Shown piece by piece: positions 35,880-48,049 of a DNA stretch of 64,000 nucleotides. The translations under genes and the position numbers were made by a program. Under the pieces are notes generated by a model. It saw nothing but the letters and a program-made list of their open reading frames with translations. It did no database searches and was not told the DNA's origin. Source of the DNA: Symsagittifera roscoffensis (taxonomy: Eukaryota; Xenacoelomorpha; Acoela; Convolutidae); assembly GCF_963678635.1 (NCBI RefSeq), contig NC_087071.1:36285438-36349437 (forward strand), read 5' to 3'. Each line of letters begins with the position of its first letter. The first letter of the stretch is position 1.

Positions 35880-37536
35880 CTTTTTAAGCTCGTTAGAAGT
35901 TTAACAAAATGCTGACTGATACGCTCTGTAAATTTTTTTGAATTTTTTGAGAGTTTCCTTGTTTGATTAGTTTTCATAGAGAAACTGTTTTTTTTTTGTG
36001 AAACGACTCGCTGTAAAATGAGCTATTGTCTTCTGCTTCTGAACTCGATTCTTCTTCTCATTTGCTGATGGTGAAGGAATAATAAAACAAAATTTTCTGA
36101 AGGTTGATGAGGGAAGATACAAAAAGTCTAATTGAACTTATCCGGCTCGAAATCACTTTTTTCAGTGTAGTTGGACTAGTTCAAAAAACAATAATCTATT
36201 TATAACAAACGAAGAAAAAACATTGGTGTCTATAAGGCGCAATGACTGAAAAAAATCGTTGAGCACAATTTTTAAGAAAAAACTTTGAAGCTAAAGTCAT
36301 CAATAGTTGTGTGTATGAAATAATTAGATTCCCATCAGATTTTAACATCTTGAATAGCTGGTTAGAAAAACTTTTCGCAAACCAATTTGCTGTCCATGAA
36401 ACAACTTGAAATATATCGAGGTTTCAGAGCTGAAATAATTTGGTTAGAAAAAATTTTTTTTTTGCAGCCTGACTCATTCTCTAACTTAAAAAATTTGAGT
36501 TTCATAGCTTGAATATCTTCATTTAAAAAAATTTAACTTTTTGAGAACCGATTCAATTCTTGCAATAACTTGAAATATTCCATAGCTTGAATAGATTGTT
36601 AGAAATTTTGGTTTTCCGTGAACCAATCATATTCATGAAATAACTTGAAATTTTTAACTTTGTGACATAAAATTTCAGTTTAAAAAATACATATGTTTTC
36701 TCTAACAGATTCGTTCCATGAAACAAATTGAAAGAGTTAAAAATCTCATCTTTTGCAACGTTTTAGTCAAATTTTTTAAGTTTATTCTCCATTCCATTCG
36801 TTTTGTAAATTAGCTCAAAGGTTCTTAAAGTTTCATGGTTTGATTAGCTTGCGTATGAAAAAACAAATCCTTCAAATCTTTTTGTCTATAAAATAGGTTG
36901 AAGTATTTCAGTGTTTCTCAGATTGGATTGCTTGCTTATGATAAACCGTTTTTTCGCAGTTCGATTCGGTCTATGATATAATTTCAATTTAACCGGCTGA
37001 ATGGCTCTAATTTTGAAACATCATCAAATCATTCAACTCCCTCCGTTAAAATTCTTAGAATAGTTGAAAGTTTAGCAGCTTGAACATTTTTTGTTTAAAA
37101 AATTCATTTTGTAAAAAAAGTAAAAAGAACACAAACTGAATTTGTCTAAGAATTAACTTGAAATTTTCCAAAGTTTTGCCAGCTGAGTGTCACCAAGGGG
37201 AAAATTAATGTTTTTGCCATCCAATTCGCTTCTGAAAACAACTTGAAAAAATTCAAAGTTTTTTTTGCTCGAACAGTTTTTTAGAACAACTTGAACATCT
37301 AGGAAAAAAAACTTCGATCTTAAAAACATTTGGAAACGTTTCAAACTTCCCTCCCTTTATTGCCTTGCTTAAAAGAACTTTCAAGTTTGCGGATTCAATC
37401 GTTTCAGGAAATAAATTGAAAAAATTCGAAGTTTTACAGATTGAATTGACTGCTTACAAAAACTTGAATAGCTTCATCAGATTGAGAACTAAATTTTTGC
37501 GAGCCAATTGATTAGCTTGAAAAAGTTAGTTCTCAA
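35880..37536. repeat. Module A, copy 3
   Basis: Start word at 35911, 1642 bases after copy 2's and 1657 before copy 4's. The junction hairpin at its end (37482-37498 with 37520-37536) has one mismatch relative to that of copy 2. Confidence 0.8.
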
Positions 37537-39162
37537 CTTTTTAAGCTCGTTAGAAGTTTAACAAAATGCTGACTGATACGCTCTGTAAATTTTTTTGATT
37601 TTTTTGAGAGTTTCCTAGTTTGATTAGTTTTCATAGAGAAACTGTTTTTTTTGTGAAACGACTCGCTGTAAAATGAGCTATTGTCTTCTGCTTCTGAACT
37701 CGATTCTTCTTCTCATTTGCTGATGGTGAAGGAATCATGAAACAAAGTTTTCTGAAGGTTGATGAGGGAAGATACAAAAAGTCTAATTGAACTTATCCGG
37801 CTCGAAATCACTTTTTTCAGTGTAGTTGGACTAGTTCAAGTAACAATAATCTATATATAACAAACGAAGAAAAAACATTGATGTCTATAAGGCGCAATGA
37901 CTGAAAAAAATTGTTGAGCACAATTTTTAAGAAAAAACTTTGAAGCTAAAGTCATCAATAGTTGTGTGTATGAAATAATTAGATTCCCATCAGATTTTAA
38001 CATCTTGAATAGCTGGTTGGAAAATTTTTTCGCAAACCGATTTGCGGTCCATTAAAACAACTTGAAATATATCGAGTTTTCAGAGCTGAAATAATTCGGC
38101 TAGAAAATTTTTTTTTGCAGCCTGACTCATTCTCTAACTTAAAAAAAGTTTAAGTTTCATAGCTTGAATATCTTCCTTTAAAACAATTTAACTTTTTGAG
38201 AACCGATTCAATCCTTGCAATATCTTAAAATATTCCATAGCTTGAATAGATTGTTAGAAATTTTGGTTTTCTGTGAACCAATCATATTCATGAATTAACT
38301 TGAAATATAAACTTTGTGACATAAAATTTCAAATTAAAAAGTACATATGTTTTCTCTAACAGATTCGTTCCATGAAACAAATTGGAATAGTTCAAAATCT
38401 CATCTTTTCCAACGTTTTAATCAAATTTTTTGAGTTTATTCTCCATTCGTTTCGTTTCGTAAATTAGCTCAAAGGTTCTTAAAGTTTCAAGGTCTGATTA
38501 GCTTGCGTATGAAAAATTAAATCCTTCAAATCATTTTGTCTATAAAATAGCTTGAAGTGTTTCAAACTTCTCAGATTGAATTGCTTGCATACGATAAACC
38601 GTTTTTTCGCGATTCGATTCGGTCTTTGATATATTTTCAATTTGATCGGCTGAATGGCTCTAATTTTGAAACATCATCTAATCATCCAACTCCCTCCGTT
38701 AAAATTCTTAGAATAGTTGAAAGTTTAGCAGCTTGAACATTTTTTGTTTAAAAAATTCATTTTGTAAGAAAAAGTAAAACAACACAAACTGAATTGGTCT
38801 AAGAATTAATTTGCAATTTTCCAAAGTTTCGCCAGCTGAGTGTCACCAATGGGAAAATTAAAGTTTTTTGCCATCCAATTCGCTTCTGAAAACAACTTGA
38901 AAAAATTCAAAGTTTCTTTGCTCGGACAGCTTTTTAGAACAACTTGAACCTCTAGGAAAAAACTTCAATCTTAAAAACATTTTGAAACATTTCAAAATTC
39001 CTTCCCTTTATTGCCTTGCTTAAAAGAACTTTCAACTTCGCGGATTCAATCGTTTCAGGAAATAAATTGAAAAAATTCGAAGTTTTACAGATTGAATTGA
39101 CTGCTTACAAAATCTTGAATAGCTTTATCAGATTGAGAACTAACTTTTTGCGAGCCAATCGA
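37537..39162. repeat. Module A, copy 4
   Basis: Start word at 37568. Its right half shares variants with copy 1 (for example GTAAGAAAAAGTAAAACAAC near 38765) and, like copy 1, runs straight into module B. This shows that A-B was duplicated as a block. Confidence 0.8.
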
Positions 39163-41084
39163 TTATTGGACACACACCTAGGAATACTTTTTTAAATAAG
39201 TCATTCAAAAAATAACTTTCATATGTGCCAATTGGTTAAGTCAAAGAAGTTTGTTTTTGGTTCGGGTTGAGTTTCACAAATTTCCGGATTGGCACTGTAA
39301 TGCTAAAGCTTCTTGCAGCAAATGAAACGAAAAGTTCAAATATCAGAAAATCAGAACGACAATTGCAGGAAAGAAGCTAGGAACCGAACTGGAGCCAAAT
39401 TGCTATTCGCAGTTGGAGTCTGTTTTTTTCTTGAGTAGATTTGTCTTGTTTCTGATAGAAAATCAACGACAAGGTACAATAGTGAACTACTATTTTGATC
39501 GGCTGGGGAAGTATTCCAATCAACAGACCTGACAGGCCCACAAATCTCGAGAATTATCAAACTTATTGAGCCTTACCATTATAAGCTTCTTGAGTCTTAT
39601 GTAATTTTCTTCAGTGCAATACTGTAGTAAAATCTAGGTTTATTGTCTAGATGACATGAGCCTCCGAGTTAATTTACCTGAATGCATTTCATCTGAGTAT
39701 ATTGAGTTAAGGCGGTTTGTTGGTTGATCCATCTTGAATAGATCAAATACAGAAAAATATTCTAATATAATTACTTGAGGTCTCAACCCTGTTTCTAATT
39801 GGGCTTGCGTGTTTTAGGATTTGAGAGACCAAGCCAGGGGGTGTACTCTTTCTGTCTAGAGTGGAGGATGATAGGGGTATTTTTGTGGTTATAGTTTTTA
39901 TACTGTAACGATCCTAAAGTTTCATGTCTTAAGCGAACCACGATTTGACTCCGACTGATTGAGGTACAAAAGCACTAGAGATTGACTCTCTGATCCATGA
40001 GCCAATGGTCATTGACTCTAATTCTCTAAACCGCAAATGTAATTTGAGTGAAATAAAGATGCATTAAAGTCCTTTTAGTTATTCATTTTTTCACCATCTT
40101 ATTGCATCTTCAAGATGCAGTTGTTAGTCCATTTGGTTTCTGCATTTTTGGTTATTTAATTTCCCGATATCATTCCAAAGAAGGTCAATGGCTTAACGCT
40201 AGGAAGCGTTAGAAAAAATCGCTAAATTTTTAAAGAGTTTTAAAATCTTAATTCAACGTTTTGTACATCATGAGGATTATAAATTATTACAATATTTACA
40301 GTACGATCAAAGAATTAGAAAGAGTGTCAGCAAAATTTTCTCAAAACTGCTCTAACTGATTACTGACAAAAAAAATTAAACTGCTGTAATTAAAAAATAA
40401 ATCAAGTGTTCAATAATAACCATTTTCTGTAGATTTCTAAGTTTTTTAGAGTTTTTTAAGTTCATAAGGTTTCATTTTGGGACCTTTTTTTGATATCTGA
40501 CATATCCGTTTTTTGACTTTTAGCCATGAATTACATCGACAACGAAATAGCCGTTAGTTCCCTATTCATAAACTCATTGCGCTTGTTGACTTTCGGTCTT
40601 TCCCTACGAGTGTGCAAAGCCTCTAGTGTGAAAAGCTTATTAGTGTTTCCTGTTTGGTCTATAATCTCTGACTTCATTTCAGAAGTACCGCCTATCCCCT
40701 TACTGCATTCTAGCAAATGATGTCCTGGTGGTGAGTCTTCTCTGCGGTGTTCATCAATACTCAGGGCTAAATGTCGCACTGTGTGGCCAACAAGGGTGGA
40801 GTTAAGTTCATTACATACGGGATTTTTGGTCTTAACTAAGTTAAAAAACTAAATCGGGGACTTCGAAAGGCTTCCTTGTTTCGAACCACTCTTCTGGCTG
40901 TTGGTTAAGGGCCTTATTTAGAACAAACGCTCGGCGCGGAGTGCTTTTGTTGACGGTATCGCCGATCATGATGTCTACAATAACATCAAGGAGCGCCATC
41001 AAAAGATAAATTTAACAATCTCCCAGTTCAAGGTGTAGTTCTCGTAACATTGGGTCGACAAAATTAACACCACTTAAAGATTCT
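39163..41084 (-). repeat. Module B, copy 2
   Basis: Nearly identical to 31912-33833 at an offset of about 7254 bases. Long lines match base for base, so the duplication or a conversion event is recent. Confidence 0.82.
40531..40855 (-). pseudogene. Penelope-like element, C-terminal GIY-YIG fragment (copy 2)
   Basis: Same reading as the copy at 33277-33600 with two residue differences (Gln to His after TVR, Ile to Thr in EALHI). Reverse transcriptase is again absent, and the piece was copied passively with module B. Confidence 0.75.
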
Positions 41085-41520
41085 AGTCCATCTGTCTAAC
41101 CATACATCTCTTCAGATATATATCGCTCCAACCAGCCAATTAATCCATTACTCCGTCACTCCAGCAATCTATCGGTCCATTTATCTGCGCATCAATCGAT
41201 CCAGAGATCAATTCAGTCCAATATCTACCCAGCCATTAATATAGCCATCTCTCCATCTGGTTATTCATTGATCCGTCAATTTACCCAGCTATTGTCCATT
41301 TTAGCGAGGTCGGTATAAAATATTAATTGGTTTATTTCGAAGCTCTTTGCTCAATTAGCTTGCTTAGAAAAGTTAACTTTTTGCGAAAGAGTTCAGTCCA
41401 AAAAAAAAATTTTCCAAGCTACCTAAAATTTTCGCTTACCGTTCTGCGGCCTCCGAATTAAATTCGATTATTTCAAACTTTATAGCTTCAAAATTAGGCT
41501 CGTTAGAAGTTAAACAAAAT
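41085..41520. repeat. Composite array: spacer segment copy 3
   Basis: Third copy of the tetranucleotide tail plus spacer, leading into module A copy 5. Confidence 0.75.
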
Positions 41521-42104
41521 GCTGACTGATATGCTCTATAAGTTTTTTTGAATTTTTTGAGAGTCTCCTTGTTTGATTAGTTTTCATAAAGAAACTGTTA
41601 TTTTTTGTGAAACGATTCGCTGTAAAATGAGCTATTGTCTTCTGCTTCTGAACCCGATTCTTCTTCTCATTCGCTGATGGTGAAGGAACAATGAAACAAA
41701 GTTTTCCGAAGGTTGATGAAGGAAGATACAAAAAGTCTAATTGAACTTATCCGGCTCGAATCACTTTTTTCAGTGTAGTTGGACTAGTTCAAGTAACAAC
41801 AACCTATACATAACAAAGGAAGAAAAAACTTTGATGTCTATAATGCGCAATCAATGAAAAAAATCGTTGAGCACAATTTTTAAGAAAAAACTTTGAAGCT
41901 AAAGTCATCAATAGTTGTTCGGCCGAAATAAAATTGACGCGTATGATCTTTAGATTATTGAAACAAGCTAAAATACTCCAAAATTTTTATTGAAAAAAGT
42001 TTGAAACTCTTTAAACCAGTTTAATTATACTGAAAATTTTTGCAAAATTTATTTTTATTTTTCATTGCTTAATTTGCTTCTTAGAAAAATTCATTTTTCT
42101 CAGT
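41521..42104. repeat. Module A, copy 5 (truncated)
   Basis: It begins with the A start word and keeps the ~200-bp stretch otherwise found only in copy 1. It breaks off at TTTTTCTCAG where the inverted-repeat element begins, so that element probably inserted into or next to the array. Confidence 0.75.
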
Positions 42105-44400
42105 ATCCCCAGACCATGAGAACACTCCTAAAAACAGGGCAACTACATAATTATTAGCTTACTGTTGCTTTTGTTCAAGGGATAAAATCATCACATCCAT
42201 TGGAGAACGATCGACCTTTTCCCTCAACTCCTAGCTTCTCATAATCTGAAAATGAGTCTGATAATCATTCAGTCCTTTCCAGGAAGCTAAAAGTTGTTTT
42301 AAAAGCTGTTTAAAATTTCTCTCCGGTACCTCTCTGGTTTTCTGAATCCGCGTCAAGAAGCGTCTTCCTCGAAATTGGGAAGAGTGAAAATTTCTACACT
42401 TGGCCTTACTGGCTCACAGGTATTGGTCTTTAACGATTTTAGCTGCACAATCGTTACAACTCCGAACGCTCTTTTCTGAATACTGATAACTGTAAGTTCA
42501 ATCGTCTTCTATATCTGTCGTGCGTCTACTTCTGATCAGTGAAAACCGTTATTCTGATTTTCGCTGTTTATTTATTGAGAATATAAATTTAGTTACGTGT
42601 CATGCACGCTCAAATCGAAAAAATGAAAATGATCAAGTCAGTCCAAACTGATTCTTCCCAGTTTATTCATTTTGGTAAATAAGACCGCTAATTGTCAAAA
42701 TCAACACATTGTAGGCCAAAACTGTATAGTTAAAATTCGTTGGTGACGTACGTTTCCGTGGTCATTCTGTTCGAATGGCACAGTTTCATTTCGATGGTCA
42801 TATGAGCTACCAGGTAAAGAAAGGAGAGAATGAAATGGTGTACCTTGTTTTTGTGCACTTTCGTTAATCAATTCAGCCTAGCTGGCTGCGACCCCGTTGA
42901 TCTTAACCTAGTATAGGGCGTCTCGCTGGTCTCGTCTCTATTTTTCATGGCAAAAAATTCTTTGTTAGATGTAGCTTTTATGTGGATGTAACTCCACCTT
43001 TTTCGGCCAGACAGTGCATCATTAAGTCACGAGGACTGATGAATACCGCAAAGAGGACGCCTCATTAGGAAGTCATTGCTAGAATGCAGTAAGGAAGTAG
43101 GAGGTACTGCTGAGATGAAGTCAGCGATTATAAACCAGACAGGAAACACTCATAAGCTGCTAACAATAGAGGTTCTGCTTGTTTGGAGTGTTATTTATGA
43201 TAACATATTTTATTAAGTGATTACAGCTGTTCAAATTCGGTTGGTAAGAAATTTTCAGAGCAGTTTCGAGAGAAATTTGTCATTTTTTCTAGATCTTTGA
43301 TTGTACTGTAAGTATTGTAGAAAAGTTTTAATCCTTATCATGCACAAAGTTTGAGAAAATGTTTGAATTAACATTTTAAAATACTTATTAATGGTTTAAG
43401 TAGTATTTATGTGCCAATGGCAATTTTGACAAAAAACGTGTTCGGTGGAGATACGAATACAGCCAGCTCAATTTGTTTCCGAATACTTAGGAATTTGCTT
43501 AAGGGCTGCGTACTCTTTTTGCTGATTTCTTGTAAAAGTTTTATCTATCAAAAAAGTCAAAAATTTGCAAATGAACCAGCAGAAATGTAAAAAAATAATT
43601 TAAAGCCGCAATATCTTTTTTATTTGACCTTTTGGTTTTGTTGAAATTGACTTTTACTGGGTAAAAAATTGTTTTCCGAGTGGATCAAGGGTTACCCAGG
43701 CCAATTAGGACATTCAAGCAGAATAGCGGTCAAAATGCATGTCAACAACGAAATTTTATTAGCGGCAGCTGAGTGAAAAAATAGTCAATTTCGACAAATT
43801 AACAGTGTTAATCGTTCAATTTATCGAATTGGATGTGGTCCATTAGCAGTGACGTAAATATTTTCAAAAAATTCGTTCAAAAATAAAGACACGTCACGAC
43901 CTTGGAATTTCGAAGTAACTGAAAATGCGCGAAAATCAGAAGAACGATTTTTGTAGGCAGAAACAACGACGATTCTCGACAGTGAAGGAAAAAATGAAAA
44001 CTATATTGAAATTACAATCAAGGGTATCCAAAATGTAACGATTGTACAGATACAATCGTTACGGAGCAGTTCCCTGGAGATCGATGGGGTATTGGGAAGA
44101 TTTTACTACCCTTCCTGGACCGCAGCAACACCGCTCTTCGAACGGATTCAAGAATTCCGAAGCGTCTTGGGAAGAGACTGAAACCGGTTTTAAAACAATT
44201 TTTAGGTTCCGGAAATGTCTTGTGTTGAATTTAATTACCAGTCAATTCATTTTGCAGAATATGAGACGCTAGAATTTGAGGGAAAGGGTTGATACATCTC
44301 CGCTGGATATGATGACTTTTATCTATTGAAGTAAACCAATAGTGATATGATAATAAATAGTAGCCCTGTTTTTAGGAATGACCTCAATGTCTGGGGATAC
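42105..44400. mobile_element. Inverted-repeat element enclosing a Penelope fragment
   Basis: The left arm (about 42107-42460) and the right arm (about 44035-44400) are diverged inverted copies. Both have GTATCCCCAGAC and CCTAAAAACAGGG at the outer end and a TAACGATT...AATCGTTA hairpin at the inner end. In the right arm the hairpin is a perfect 12-bp stem with a 4-base loop (44035-44062). The core carries a plus-strand GIY-YIG remnant. Inverted terminal copies are known for some Penelope-like insertions; a foldback DNA transposon is the alternative. Confidence 0.55.
42985..43195 (+). pseudogene. Penelope-like GIY-YIG fragment, plus strand, frameshifted
   Basis: With one or two frame changes it reads NSTFFGQTVHH, DEYRKEDASLGSHC, ECSKEVGGTAEMKSAII and KLLTIEVLLV. 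It parallels the fragments at 33277 and 40531 but is clearly diverged. The following ~200 bases (to about 43400) match the reverse complement of the 3' flank at 33000-33120, so the element's 3' untranslated region is kept. Confidence 0.7.
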
Positions 44401-45000
44401 AAAGACCCAGCCATGAGCTCACTAATTTTGCATGTAATTAAGTTAATTTGAGCAATCTGGTCGGTAGCTTTAAATAGTAACGAGTTTGTCGACCCGATGT
44501 TAATGGACCACACATTGAACCTAGCTTTAGTCTCCATTGGTTTATACTTTGAGCGAATATTACAAGTTTCTTATCTGTCTCCAGTAATTTGGTGAAAGAA
44601 TAAATATCGATGCAGTAACTAAATAATAATCAAACTACAAAAGGCTGAATTCCGTGAGCTCCTCTGAGTCAAGCGCCCAACTAGTTGCACTGAAACCAAT
44701 TGAGCTTAAGGAGCAATACAAGATCTGACCATGTGATCAAGTTCTGAAGAAAATAGTTGAAATAACAGGTCAAGGAAAACGTTTTTGAGTTAAAAAACAT
44801 CAACTGTCTGAAAAAAGGTAAAATATAAAAGCTTAGATACGGTCCCCTTCCGCTTAGGTACGGGCACGCACCAGCTGGATAGGACCCATACCAGCTTTAT
44901 ATAAATACATCAATAAACAATATTGCAAGTCAGCTTTTAATGCTTCATCATTAAAGCTATTTACTTCAACCGTCCCTCCTCTATAATAGCACTAATTGAA
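44401..45000. other. Non-coding between two elements
   Basis: No supported frame or repeat. The 72-codon minus frame at 44319-44537 overlaps the inverted-repeat arm and resembles nothing certain. Confidence 0.45.
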
Positions 45001-45001
45001 T

Positions 45002-45030
45002 TAGTAGTAGTAGTAGTAGTAGTAGTAGTA
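45002..45030. repeat. (TAG)n microsatellite, LINE 3' tail
   Basis: About nine to ten TAG units forming the 3' tail of the minus-strand LINE. Confidence 0.9.
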
Positions 45031-45080
45031 GGGCTTTTGTGCTCATAGCACAAGGGGTTTCCCCCTGTCAGTTTTTCGTT

Positions 45081-46891
45081 CTATAGTGAAGTTTTACTTC
45101 TACAGTCATTCATTGTGCAATCGCAAGCAATTCTCCATGTGCACTTGTTCATTTGTCCGTAGTCCTTCTCAAATTGTCTCCAAAATAACCACAATATTCG
45201 CTTCTTCAGTCTGCTTGTTTCTCTCACGTCAATTTTGATCACATTCGCTAGCCGACATGTTTGGTAAAAGAATTCGTCCTCCAAAAATTTCTTTTTCGGC
45301 CTCTCGAGCTGAAACATACAACCGCGCGAGGAACAGGAATACGATGGAACATTCAACATGTCAACATCGTAATTTTTCGATAAAATTTTTGACAGCAACA
45401 GAAAATTGTTGATCTGTATATACATTGGCAGTGGCAATAGTGAAATTTCGATTAACCGATCTTTGTACGAACCCATATGCGGAATTATCCATTTAACTAT
45501 ACGCCTTTGCGCATTTTCAAGCTTCGTAATAATGTATTTACTCAATCCATAACATGGACTTGCGTACGTGAGTATTGGTACGATCATAGATTTATACAAA
45601 TCTAGTTTAGCTTTTTGTTCAAGACTCGATACGCTTCTTTTTATCATGTGAAAAACACGAACTGCTTTGCAGCAAACCTTATTTATATGTAAATTCCATT
45701 TTAAGTCACAGGAAAACTTGAGCCCCAAATCAGATTGAGTTTCCTCTGTTTTATTCAATTCGTTTCCAAAAAGCAATCGTTTTTCGTTTTTGGACATTTT
45801 AATTAGGCAGCATTTATCCATATTGAAGGGCATGTTGTTTCTAACGGTCCAGTCATTCAACGCATTTAAACCACTTTGAATATCTATTGTGCTTAAACCC
45901 ACGCTGAGAAATTTGGCGTCATTGGCAAAAAGTAGGGGAAACAATTGATCGCACATTTTCGGGAGGTCGTTAACAAAAACCAGAAAAAGTATGGGGCCCA
46001 AAATACTCCCTTGCGGGACACCGCTAGTAACTTGTATTGGTGACGAGTTTACTCCATTTATACGCACGACTTGTACTCGATTTGTCAAGAATGATTCGAT
46101 TAGTTTTAGTAGCCTGTTTCTGATGCCCGTTTCAAAAAGTTTTTTCAAAAAGTTTTTTCAGCATGATCCACTCTGTCAAAAGCTTTACTGTAGTCAGTAA
46201 AGATTATATCAACATCATGTTGACTTTCAATGCCCTGGTACACTTTTTGCAAAAAGATTATCAATTGGAGAATCGTTGATCGTCTTTTCCTGAAGCCGAA
46301 CTGAGCTGCGTGAAAAAAAGAATGGTAATGATCGTATAGTCGTCTAAAAATAATCCTTTCTAGAATTTTCGAAGCTATTGATAACAGAGATACCGGTCTG
46401 TAACTTGTAACATGGCATTTATCGCCTTTTTAAAATAATGGACTTATAATTGCTTGTTTCCAATCTTTTGGAAAAATGGCTGTTTGGAAAATTTTTCTGA
46501 ATAACTGTGAAAGAGAATGAGAAAGAGTAATGCACCATTTTTTATACAATATTGGTGGAATTTCATCGGGTCCTTTACTCTTGTTTATGTCCAAGTTCAT
46601 GCAACTTTCAATTACTTCCTTTTCGAAAAAATTTACAGTGGTAATCAATTTTACGCATTCTTGTCCATTACACTCTTCAATAAATTTTGTCGATTTTGTA
46701 TACACGGAAGAGAAGAAGATATAGTTCTGATTTACCCTTGTCCGTCTCCTCCGAGACAGACTCGTAAAACATTTTCCGCGGGAGATTTGACTTCCTAAAT
46801 GCTTTGAAATACTTGAACAATTTTGACGATGCTCGTTCTGCAGCCAGCTCTTGTTCCTATTCAACTTTGTCAGTTTCTGCACTGGTATCAA
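45081..46891 (-). pseudogene. LINE reverse transcriptase, nearly complete but broken
   Basis: The minus strand gives the fingers region (KSKGPDEIPPILYK), then SYRPVSLLSIASKILERII, QFGFRKRRST, motif A FTDYSKAFDRVDH with its Asp intact, motif B SGVPQGSILGPILF, and motif C as FANDAKFL where F/YADD is expected. The thumb and Cys-rich end (NKCTWRIACDC) follow. The frame is broken by a 13-bp tandem duplication (TTCAAAAAGTTTT twice, about 46137-46163) and at least one other change near 46430. The first Asp of the catalytic pair is Asn (GAT to AAT), enough on its own to abolish polymerase activity. Confidence 0.85.
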
Positions 46892-46960
46892 CTAAATCAG
46901 CTAATGCTATGACCTTGTCATGCAATTCTGGAAAATTCTTCCGCGCAGTTTTAAGGCACT

Positions 46961-47650
46961 TTATGTAATGCGATGTTTTTTGCGTAATCCACGGTGGTAG
47001 CGACATTCTGTGCGCTGTTCTCCTTGGTAATTTTGAGATATTGCGGTATTGAGCCAGCTATACCATAATTCCAGATTTTTATTAGGATTCGACCAACAGA
47101 AAGGTTCGAATTTTGTTTTATTCAACGTTTCTCGTAGTTTTCCAAAATCGCCTTTACAGTAGCTATAAATCAAACCTTTGCAGCAATTTTGCTGCAACAA
47201 GGACGATATTTCAACGTCAAACTTAACTTTGATCGGGAAATGATTCGAGAGTTTGCTAAAATAGTTATCCCTTTGAATGTCTTCAATATTCATTATCTGT
47301 ATGTTTTTTCCCCACTAGAATCAAATCTAGAATACCAGTTGCAGCAGTTTGGAACGAGATTTTTGTTGCAGACAATATCGATCAATTATATCAAGAAAAA
47401 TATTTTCTTACTCATCAGCAGATGAAAGACTCGTCCAGTTTATTGTTGGGAAATTGAAATCCCCGTATATTAATACTTCATCAAAATTATTTTTGATTTT
47501 TTGCAAACAATTAAACAATTTTTCAATATCAGCGTTCGTGTAAGCGTAAGTACTGTTTCAGGGTGGTAAATAACAGCAAACAATAATTGTCTAAGAATTG
47601 AGTCATACGCAGTGATCTGCACCCCCGTATACAAAGAATAGCGCTCCTGA
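46961..47650 (-). pseudogene. LINE AP-endonuclease domain, 5'-truncated and broken
   Basis: The minus strand reads QLLFAVIYHPE, then LIYGDFNFPTINW (the GDFN motif), an in-frame TAA after SLSSADE, ILDLILVG in another frame, and LSNHFPIKVKF where SDHFPI is expected. These are the late motifs of the APE nuclease that nicks the target DNA. The catalytic Asp of SDH is Asn. At least one stop and one frameshift are present, and the N-terminal motifs are missing. Confidence 0.8.
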
Positions 47651-47690
47651 GCAGCGCGAAGCTTATCTTAGTTCTTAAATAGTTTATTGT

Positions 47691-48049
47691 TTCATGCCTT
47701 TTTTCACTAAGTTATTAAGCTATGCGCTGCATTCTCCGTGTAGCTGCTGGTGCGGCACCACCAGTGCAGCCAGAAATCAAAAATGAAGGGGCAGAAGCAT
47801 CTCTGTCCGGTTTGTAGAACTCTGTTGGTATTTTGAGATTTTTTAGTGATTCGTGGTACTTATAGGCGTCTTTCAGTTGTCTTCGAGAAGTTTTTCCGCG
47901 CGGTTTGAAGACTTTGATTCAAAGAAGGTTCGGCTTAACCTTGAGCCCCATAATCCGTTTGCTTCTGCCTCTAGTCGAGTGTCTTCATCAGCTGTGGTTG
48001 AATTGTTGACAAAGCTCTCGCCTTGCCACGACCGAAGTTCCGGCTAGAT
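47691..48049. other. Spacer between opposite-strand LINE remnants
   Basis: On the plus strand it contains a short KMKGQKHLCPVCRTLL reading and a CTGGTG...CACCAG inverted repeat. The rest has stops in all frames. It may be the ruined 5' part of the plus-strand LINE that follows. Confidence 0.4.

Larger units (their letters stand above)
45001..47690 (-). mobile_element. APE-type LINE (CR1/L2/Jockey-like), 5'-truncated, inactive
   Basis: Read on the minus strand: an AP-type endonuclease (47650 to about 47200), a linker, a reverse transcriptase (46891-45081), and a 3' end with a short hairpin (TTGTGCT-cat-AGCACAA, plus-strand 45037-45053) just before a (CTA)n tail (plus-strand TAG repeats, 45002-45030). 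A 3' hairpin followed by a microsatellite tail instead of poly(A) is typical of CR1/L2-type LINEs (family knowledge). The start of the endonuclease is missing, consistent with 5' truncation near 47690. Confidence 0.85.

Noticed and set aside
31912-42104. Reading modules A and B as LTRs with an internal element
   Set aside because: Module A consists of short monomers, lacks TG...CA ends, occurs in variable numbers between B copies, and B has only a Penelope end without LTR-type genes.
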